A stretch of DNA of 11,563 nt from Candidatus Parvarchaeota archaeon. Its GTDB lineage: Archaea > Nanobdellota > Nanobdellia > Parvarchaeales > Parvarchaeaceae. A program made the translations under genes and the position numbers. Of the stretch, positions 6,797 to 11,563 are shown piece after piece. Under the pieces are notes generated by a model, which made no database searches, was not told the DNA's origin, and saw only the letters and a list, made by a program, of their open reading frames with translations. The stretch lies in the NCBI GenBank assembly GCA_030044235.1, contig JASHWD010000048.1, positions 1 through 11,563 of the forward strand, given 5' to 3'. Position 1 is the first letter of the stretch. Each line of letters starts with the position of its first letter.

Positions 6797-7249
6797 ATGC
6801 ACGGTAATATGATAATAAATTATCTTATAACAAGTATAGAAGCGAATCACGATAGAGATGTCACAATTTCGCCGCAGAGCAAAATGCTAACTAATATAGC
6901 CGTTACCAATGTCGAAAAAGATGACCAATCAAAGATTCTTAAAATTAGTTTAAAGTTCGATGCAAGTTTCGAAGGTAACGAATCTAAGAATTTGGGTAAG
7001 ATAATGATAAAATCTTTAATAGTCTATATGGGTGACAATCTAGATAAAATATACAAAACCTGGGAAGATAAAAAACAACTAGACGAATCCGTTACAGAAG
7101 AAATATTACAAGCTGGTCTTAATATGAATTTTTTAGAAGCCATGTCTATATCAAAAATGCTTCAATTGCCTTCTCTACTGCCACTTCCACGACTACAAAA
7201 ATCCTCTCAAACAACTGAAGAACCAAAACACGACAAGAAAAAGAAGTAA
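6797..7249 (+). CDS. conserved-looking protein, possibly SecB-like holdase
   Basis: The protein is 150 aa with no signal peptide or membrane segment. I do not recognise it with certainty. Residues 20-75 alternate like consecutive beta-strands (VTNVEKDDQSKILKISLKF region). Then comes a linker with IKSLIVYMGD (70-79), a helix beginning with an acidic stretch, a long helix over about 98-120, and the Pro-rich LQLPSLLPLPRL (122-133). This order of sheet, long helix and a Pro-rich LP turn resembles SecB and SecB-like proteins, and it matches my recollection of archaeal proteins ending in an LPxPxPLP turn. The tail (134-150) is charged and Lys-rich (KHDKKKK). It lies just upstream of grpE-dnaK-dnaJ on the same strand, which would suit a chaperone, but each has its own promoter. 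An alternative start at 6809 would shorten it by four residues. Confidence 0.6.
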   Translation: MHGNMIINYLITSIEANHDRDVTISPQSKMLTNIAVTNVEKDDQSKILKISLKFDASFEGNESKNLGKIMIKSLIVYMGDNLDKIYKTWEDKKQLDESVTEEILQAGLNMNFLEAMSISKMLQLPSLLPLPRLQKSSQTTEEPKHDKKKK

Positions 7250-7281
7250 TTCAAAATCAATAAAAGTGGTCGTAAAAACGC

Positions 7282-7297
7282 TTATAAATATTTATAA
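7282..7297 (+). promoter_or_regulatory. TATA box inside a perfect 16-base palindrome upstream of grpE
   Basis: TTATAAATATTTATAA is a perfect 16-base inverted repeat that contains TATAAATA. Its distance to the ATG at 7326 predicts a start near 7312 and a short leader of about 13 bases. A symmetric site on the core promoter of a heat-shock operon could be a repressor operator that blocks TBP, or only a symmetric TATA element. The same spacer has a CGT-AAAA-ACG repeat at 7271-7280. Confidence 0.55.
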
Positions 7298-7325
7298 TCT
7301 GAAAGTAATATCCTAAATAGTTTTT

Positions 7326-7757
7326 ATGACAAAAGAAAATGATAATCAAGAAGAAAATGGGCCAGAAGAAGATTACAAGTCAAAATATCTATACTTACTT
7401 GCAGAAATAGATAATTACAGAAAATCACAAGAAAAAGAGCTAGAACAGCATTATAAAAGTGCAAATGAACGACTTATAATCGATATGCTCAAAGTACTGG
7501 ATGATTTTGAGAGCGTTTTAAAAAGTAGCAACGACGAGAAAGTAATGACGCTGGCCAAATCTCTAAAATTAGTTTTAAGTTTATACGGGCTAGAAAAAAT
7601 GGAGGTAGTTGGTAAAGATTATTCTCCAGAGCTAGCAGAGGCGATATTGACGGAAAAGGTCGATGACAAAAGCGGTAAAATAGTTGAAGAATTGCAGACC
7701 GGTTACATTTTAAACGGTAAAATAATAAGATATCCTAAGGTTAAAATATCAATATGA
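7326..7757 (+). CDS. grpE: GrpE, nucleotide exchange factor for DnaK
   Basis: The protein is 143 aa, short for GrpE (often 170-200). An acidic, disordered N-terminus (1-17) leads into a long helix of coiled-coil type (about 18-60) containing the family stretch LLAEIDNYRKSQEKE (24-38). LIIDMLKVLDDFESVL (49-64) is the conserved four-helix-bundle segment, and the C-terminal beta-domain ends with the typical GYILNGKIIRYPKVKIS (125-141). It dimerises and releases ADP from DnaK. The stop overlaps the dnaK ATG (ATGA at 7754-7757), so the two are co-transcribed and probably coupled in translation. The shortness comes from a reduced N-terminal tail. Confidence 0.95.
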   Translation: MTKENDNQEENGPEEDYKSKYLYLLAEIDNYRKSQEKELEQHYKSANERLIIDMLKVLDDFESVLKSSNDEKVMTLAKSLKLVLSLYGLEKMEVVGKDYSPELAEAILTEKVDDKSGKIVEELQTGYILNGKIIRYPKVKISI

Positions 7758-9541
7758 CAGAAAAAGAAAAAATAATAGGTATAGATTTAGGAACTTCAAA
7801 CTCACAAGCCGCCATAGTTATAGCGGGTAAACCTACTATAATACCCAGCGCAGAAGGAACAACAGTTGCAGGAAAAATGTTTCCATCGGTTGTAGCGTTT
7901 ACAAAGAATGATGAATTATTAGTTGGAGAACCAGCAAGGAGACAAGCGGTTTCTAATCCAGACAACACGGTCTTCGCTGCGAAAAGAAAGATAGGTACAG
8001 ATTTTGTTTACACTTTAAATGGTAAAAAATATACGCCACAACAGATATCCGCTTTCATATTACAAAAAATAAAAAGAGATGCGGAGGCATTTCTAGGTAC
8101 AAAAATAAATAAAGCTGTAATAACGGTTCCAGCCTATTTCAATGATAATCAAAGACAGGCAACTAAAGATGCGGGAGCTATAGCTGGCTTAGAAGTTGTT
8201 AGAATAATAAATGAACCCACCGCGGCGGCCATGGCTTACGGGCTCGACAAATCCAAGGACTTAAAAATACTTGTTTATGATCTAGGGGGCGGAACTTTGG
8301 ATGTTACTCTAATGGAGATAAGTAACGGAACATTTGAGGTCCTGGCCACTTCGGGCGACGTTCAATTAGGCGGCGTTGATATGGATAATGTACTAATTGA
8401 CTACATAATAAATGACTTCAAATCAAAAGAGAACTTAGATTTAAGAAAAGATAAAATTGCTTATCAAAGAATAAAAGACGCGGCAGAAAAGGCAAAGATA
8501 GAACTTTCAACTGTTGTACAGACAGACATAAACCTACCTTATATAACAATAACAACTGATGGGCCTAAAAATTTAGAAATGGAGATATCCAGGGCGACGT
8601 TTGAAAATTTAGTTAGTCCTATTATAGAGAGGTCAAGGCAACCAATAGAAAATGTGTTTAAAGATGCAGGAGTTTCAAAAGAAAGTGTTTCTAAAATTAT
8701 ACTGGTGGGGGGCCCTACAAGAATGCCGATTGTTCAAAAATTCTTATCGGATATATTCGGTGATAAATTAGAACACGGTGTAGATCCTATGGAAGCCGTA
8801 GCTCTGGGCGCTGCTATACAGGCAGCGGTTCTTTCTGGCGACATAAAAGACATAGTTCTGCTTGATGTTACTCCACTCACACTCAGCATAGAGACTATGG
8901 GCGGAGTAGCAACTCCTGTAATAGAAAGAAATACAACAATTCCTATAAAGACTGGCAAGACATTTTCAACGGCAGATGATTATCAAACAACTGTAACCAT
9001 AAACGTTTTACAGGGCGAAAGACCTATGGCTAAAGATAACATAAGTCTTGGGGCTTTTAATTTAGAAGGGATCCCACCAGCACCACGCGGTATACCTCAA
9101 ATAGAAGTTACTTTTGACATAGACGCAAATGGGATATTAAGCGTTTCGGCTAAAGATTTAGCTACGGGTAAGACCCAAAAAATAACAATAACAGCACCCA
9201 ATAAACTCTCAAAAGATCAGATAGACAAAATGATGAGAGACGCAAAAGAGAACGAAGAGGAAGACAAGAAAAGAAAAGAAAGCATAGAATCAAAAAATGA
9301 AATTTCATCTTTGGCATACTCCTTAGAAAAGACTATAAACGAACTTAAAGATAAGATAAGCGAAGATGATAAAAAAGAAGCCGAAGCCGTAATTGCAAAG
9401 GTTAAAGAAGACGTTACAAAAGACGATATGGTCTCAATAAATGAAGACAAGGAAAAGCTTACTAATCTTATGAACAAGATAGGGACCGAAATATACAAAG
9501 CAACACAGCAAAATAAGCCGGATGGAAAAGATTCTAACTAA
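7754..9541 (+). CDS. dnaK: Hsp70 chaperone DnaK
   Basis: This is a 595-aa ATP-dependent chaperone. The phosphate-1 loop is IGIDLGTSNS (8-17), with Ser for the usual second Thr. VITVPAYFNDNQRQAT, VYDLGGGTLDVTLM and ILVGGPTRMP mark the remaining nucleotide-binding elements. The linker IVLLDVTP is at 367-374, the beta-sandwich runs to about 480, and a Lys/Glu-rich helical lid extends to the end (GKDSN, without EEVD). The N-terminal quadrant lacks the ~24-residue insert of Gram-negative DnaK (KRKIGTDFVYTLNGKKYTP is contiguous), which is the Gram-positive/archaeal type. Archaeal DnaK is generally thought to have come from bacteria. It works with GrpE (overlapping upstream) and DnaJ (54 bases downstream). 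Confidence 0.98.
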   Translation: MTEKEKIIGIDLGTSNSQAAIVIAGKPTIIPSAEGTTVAGKMFPSVVAFTKNDELLVGEPARRQAVSNPDNTVFAAKRKIGTDFVYTLNGKKYTPQQISAFILQKIKRDAEAFLGTKINKAVITVPAYFNDNQRQATKDAGAIAGLEVVRIINEPTAAAMAYGLDKSKDLKILVYDLGGGTLDVTLMEISNGTFEVLATSGDVQLGGVDMDNVLIDYIINDFKSKENLDLRKDKIAYQRIKDAAEKAKIELSTVVQTDINLPYITITTDGPKNLEMEISRATFENLVSPIIERSRQPIENVFKDAGVSKESVSKIILVGGPTRMPIVQKFLSDIFGDKLEHGVDPMEAVALGAAIQAAVLSGDIKDIVLLDVTPLTLSIETMGGVATPVIERNTTIPIKTGKTFSTADDYQTTVTINVLQGERPMAKDNISLGAFNLEGIPPAPRGIPQIEVTFDIDANGILSVSAKDLATGKTQKITITAPNKLSKDQIDKMMRDAKENEEEDKKRKESIESKNEISSLAYSLEKTINELKDKISEDDKKEAEAVIAKVKEDVTKDDMVSINEDKEKLTNLMNKIGTEIYKATQQNKPDGKDSN

Positions 9542-9560
9542 GAAAATAGGCAATAGTTCT

Positions 9561-9570
9561 AATATATAAA
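9561..9570 (+). promoter_or_regulatory. TATA-like box for dnaJ
   Basis: AATATATAAA is centred about 30 bases before the dnaJ ATG, giving a very short or absent leader. It implies that dnaJ can be transcribed separately from grpE-dnaK despite adjacency. There is no clear T-run terminator between the genes, so read-through is also possible. Confidence 0.5.
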
Positions 9571-9595
9571 GCAAGCGGAAAATAATTTAAAGGGT

Positions 9596-10603
9596 ATGAA
9601 TAGAGATCCTTTCGAGGTATTGGGCTTAAGCAGAGACGCTTCCGATGATGATATAAAGAAAGCTTTCAAGACTCTAGCTAAGAAATATCACCCCGATTTG
9701 AATCCGGGTAATAAAGCAGCAGAAGAAAAATTTAAAGAGTTAAATGAAGCTTACAGGACTTTACTTAATAAAGGCCAAAGAGTCGACGATACAGGAGGGT
9801 TTGGAGGCTTTGAAGACCGCGATATCTTTGGTTTTGGAGGATTCGCCGACATATTCAAAGATTTCGTTTTTCGCTCTAAGGGTGAAGATTTAAGATTCGA
9901 TTTAGACTTAACCGTAGACGAACTTTTTAGTAAAGACTCTAAAGATGTAATTATAAAGAATAAATTAAAATGTGATACGTGTAATGGAACAGGTGCTAAA
10001 GAGAAGCATACATGTCCAACGTGTAAAGGCACTGGAAAGATAAGACAGGCATCTAAAAATTTAGGGTCTACTTTTATAATTATGTCGGACTGCAATCGCT
10101 GTAGCGGTCTGGGTTACATCACAGACAAAAAATGTGATTCCTGCAAAGGATATGGGTACATCTATAAACAAGAATCTATCAAGGTACCGATAAGAAAAAA
10201 TATTTCGGAAGGAACTTATGCAGTTGTCCCAGGAAAAGGCGAAAGTAGTATAGGTGGTAGTAACGGAGATTTATACATCGTTTTTCACATAAAGGGAGAT
10301 GATAAATTCGCAGTAGAAGGTTTAGATCTAGTTTCTAGATTACATGTAGACGCAAGAGACGTAATAAAAGGAAAAACATTGGACCTAGAGGTTCCTGAAG
10401 GAAAAGAGAAAATATCGTTGAAAAAAGGAGAAACTAAGCTAATAATAAAAGGTAAAGGACTATTTGATAAAAGAGGAAAAAGAGGAGATATTATATTGAA
10501 TATCGTACCGGAAATACCCACAGATATAAAGGAAGAAGAACTTAAAGAGATTGATCGCATATTAGGAAAGCACAAAGAACCATTTGTATCCGCCGTTAAA
10601 TAG
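9596..10603 (+). CDS. dnaJ: DnaJ (Hsp40, type I) co-chaperone
   Basis: The protein is 335 aa (bacterial DnaJ is about 375). The J domain (about 3-60) has the HPD tripeptide at 32-34, which stimulates DnaK ATPase. A short Gly/Phe region spans 67-92 (GGFGGF, FGFGGF). The cysteine-rich domain has all four CxxCxGxG repeats, at 126-133, 140-147, 166-173 and 180-187, so both zinc sites should form. The C-terminal substrate-binding domains fill 190-320 (PGKGESSIGGSNGDLYI, GKTLDLEVPEG). The opening is DPFEVLGLS rather than the common DYYEVLGVS. The shortness lies mainly in the G/F region and tail. It completes the Hsp70 set with the two upstream genes. Confidence 0.97.
   Translation: MNRDPFEVLGLSRDASDDDIKKAFKTLAKKYHPDLNPGNKAAEEKFKELNEAYRTLLNKGQRVDDTGGFGGFEDRDIFGFGGFADIFKDFVFRSKGEDLRFDLDLTVDELFSKDSKDVIIKNKLKCDTCNGTGAKEKHTCPTCKGTGKIRQASKNLGSTFIIMSDCNRCSGLGYITDKKCDSCKGYGYIYKQESIKVPIRKNISEGTYAVVPGKGESSIGGSNGDLYIVFHIKGDDKFAVEGLDLVSRLHVDARDVIKGKTLDLEVPEGKEKISLKKGETKLIIKGKGLFDKRGKRGDIILNIVPEIPTDIKEEELKEIDRILGKHKEPFVSAVK
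10596..10603 (+). promoter_or_regulatory. TATA-like box overlapping the dnaJ stop codon
   Basis: TTAAATAG, which includes the dnaJ TAG stop, is centred 27 bases before the glycosyltransferase ATG at 10626. That is the leaderless spacing seen at other genes here. Confidence 0.45.
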
Positions 10604-10625
10604 CTTGGCGATTTAAGATAGAAAT

Positions 10626-11563
10626 ATGAAAAAACTCAAGATTGTCTTTTATACAGATTCTTATCTTCCTTCTGTGGATGGAGTTGTAACCTCGATTTTG
10701 AACACTAGAAAAGAATTAGAGGAGCGAGGACATGAAGTTTACGTATTTACCGCTGGTACCGGAGAAACAAAGAAACTTCAGAAAAATGATAATCATCTTG
10801 TTGTTTTGGGAGGTATACGCTTTAGAGGCTACCCCCAATACACAATAGCTATTAAACCAGAGTTTCAAGTAAAGGTACAGGAGCTAAAACCTGATATAAT
10901 CCATTTCCATACCCCCTTTAGCATGGGTTTCCTAGCCCAAAGAGCAAAAAGATTTACCGGGGCTAAATTGGTAAGCACTTTCCACACATTAATATTTTCA
11001 GAAGATGCACTTTCTAGTTATCTTTCAAAGAATAAGTTTCTGCGAATTTTCGAGAAATTGCTTTTGCTTAGATATCTTCGTTGGATATATAGAAAGAGTG
11101 ATGCAATAATCGCGCCATCACAATATGTAAAAGATCGGATTCGGGAAAAATTACACATAAAAAATTATATAGAGGTCATACCTTCTGGTATAGAGTTAAG
11201 CAAAATCCAAAACGTCTCAAAATTAGAAGCTAGAGAAAAGCTTGGACTTAAAAATAATGATAAAGTTCTATTGTATCTGGGTAGAGTTAGTCCAGAAAAG
11301 AATTTAAAATTTCTCATAAAAGCCGCTAAATTATTAGACAAGAAGGGCTTTAAAATAATTTTGGCTGGGGGAGGACCATATTTAGAGAAATGTATCGCAC
11401 TCGCAAAGAAATTGAACCTAAAAAATATAAAATTTCCAGGTTTTGTTCCGCCGGAGCTTATAAAATATTACTATGGCGCTGCAGACGTTTTCTGCAACCC
11501 ATCACTTTTTGAAACCCAGAGTCTTGTCGATATAGAGGCTATGGCGAGAGGGTTGCCGATACT
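10626..11563 (+). CDS. GT4-family glycosyltransferase (partial, 3' end beyond window)
   Basis: The open frame begins MKKLKIVFYTDSYLPSVDGV and stays open to the window edge (312 complete codons). It is a GT-B-fold retaining glycosyltransferase of family GT4. The N-terminal acceptor domain carries the Gly-containing GVVTSILNT loop (19-27) and HFHTPFSMG (93-101). The C-terminal nucleotide-sugar domain has PSGIE (186-190), GRVSPEKN (219-226; R220 and K225 contact the donor phosphates in this family), GGGPYLEK, and the E-x7-E pair E296/E304 in FETQSLVDIEAMARGLP. Such enzymes transfer glucose, mannose or galactose to lipids or glycans, often from diacylglycerol or its archaeal counterparts. The substrate cannot be read from the sequence. 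It could relate to the debranching enzyme upstream, but the two are far apart and differently oriented. Confidence 0.92.
   Translation, partial: MKKLKIVFYTDSYLPSVDGVVTSILNTRKELEERGHEVYVFTAGTGETKKLQKNDNHLVVLGGIRFRGYPQYTIAIKPEFQVKVQELKPDIIHFHTPFSMGFLAQRAKRFTGAKLVSTFHTLIFSEDALSSYLSKNKFLRIFEKLLLLRYLRWIYRKSDAIIAPSQYVKDRIREKLHIKNYIEVIPSGIELSKIQNVSKLEAREKLGLKNNDKVLLYLGRVSPEKNLKFLIKAAKLLDKKGFKIILAGGGPYLEKCIALAKKLNLKNIKFPGFVPPELIKYYYGAADVFCNPSLFETQSLVDIEAMARGLPI

Noticed and set aside
9217..9498. Ser-rich minus-strand open frame opposite the dnaK lid region
   Set aside because: It is the complement of a Lys/Glu-rich helical region, a common artefact.

Overview
The window looks like a piece of an AT-rich archaeal genome, most likely from a small DPANN-type archaeon (Parvarchaeota, Micrarchaeota or Nanoarchaeota relatives are plausible; the rank is my inference). 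The archaeal assignment is well supported. The 16S tail has an archaeal signature, there is an archaeal RNA polymerase subunit L, the signal peptidase is of the archaeal/ER type, and a UPF0200 kinase is present. Nearly every promoter-proximal gene has an AT-rich TATA-like box 24-30 bases before its ATG, the spacing expected of leaderless archaeal transcripts. By my hand count the 16S fragment is about 51% G+C. That argues against a hyperthermophile and fits the presence of a full DnaK system.

Layout. Bases 1-275 are the 3' end of 16S rRNA, ending in the anti-Shine-Dalgarno CCTCCT. No 23S, 5S or tRNA gene follows, so the rRNA genes are unlinked here. Next come a short probable ADP-ribosyltransferase-fold protein (364-876) and a B12-dependent ribonucleotide reductase NrdJ (947-3211), the only gene with a textbook Shine-Dalgarno site. 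A compact cluster follows: rpoL, signal peptidase and a UPF0200 P-loop kinase (3283-4796), the last two joined by an ATGA overlap. A glycogen-debranching-type glycosidase lies on the minus strand (4783-6672) and its end overlaps the kinase convergently. From a divergent promoter region (6673-6796) the plus strand resumes with a SecB-like protein of uncertain family, then grpE-dnaK (ATGA overlap), then dnaJ with its own promoter. A GT4 glycosyltransferase starts at 10626 and runs off the window.

How the genes fit together. The right half is a protein-folding block: GrpE, DnaK and DnaJ form a complete Hsp70 cycle, and the upstream SecB-like protein may be a holdase in the same network. The debranching enzyme and the GT4 enzyme suggest polysaccharide or glycolipid metabolism but are not demonstrably linked. 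NrdJ implies a need for cobalamin. The most unusual observations are substitutions at near-universal P-site positions of the 16S rRNA (equivalents of E. coli 1400, 1498 and 1499), a perfect 16-base palindrome on the grpE-dnaK TATA box, the small ART-like gene behind the 16S, and the SecB-like protein. I see no CRISPR array, insertion sequence, tRNA gene or phage-like module. No gene-free stretch exceeds 300 bases.
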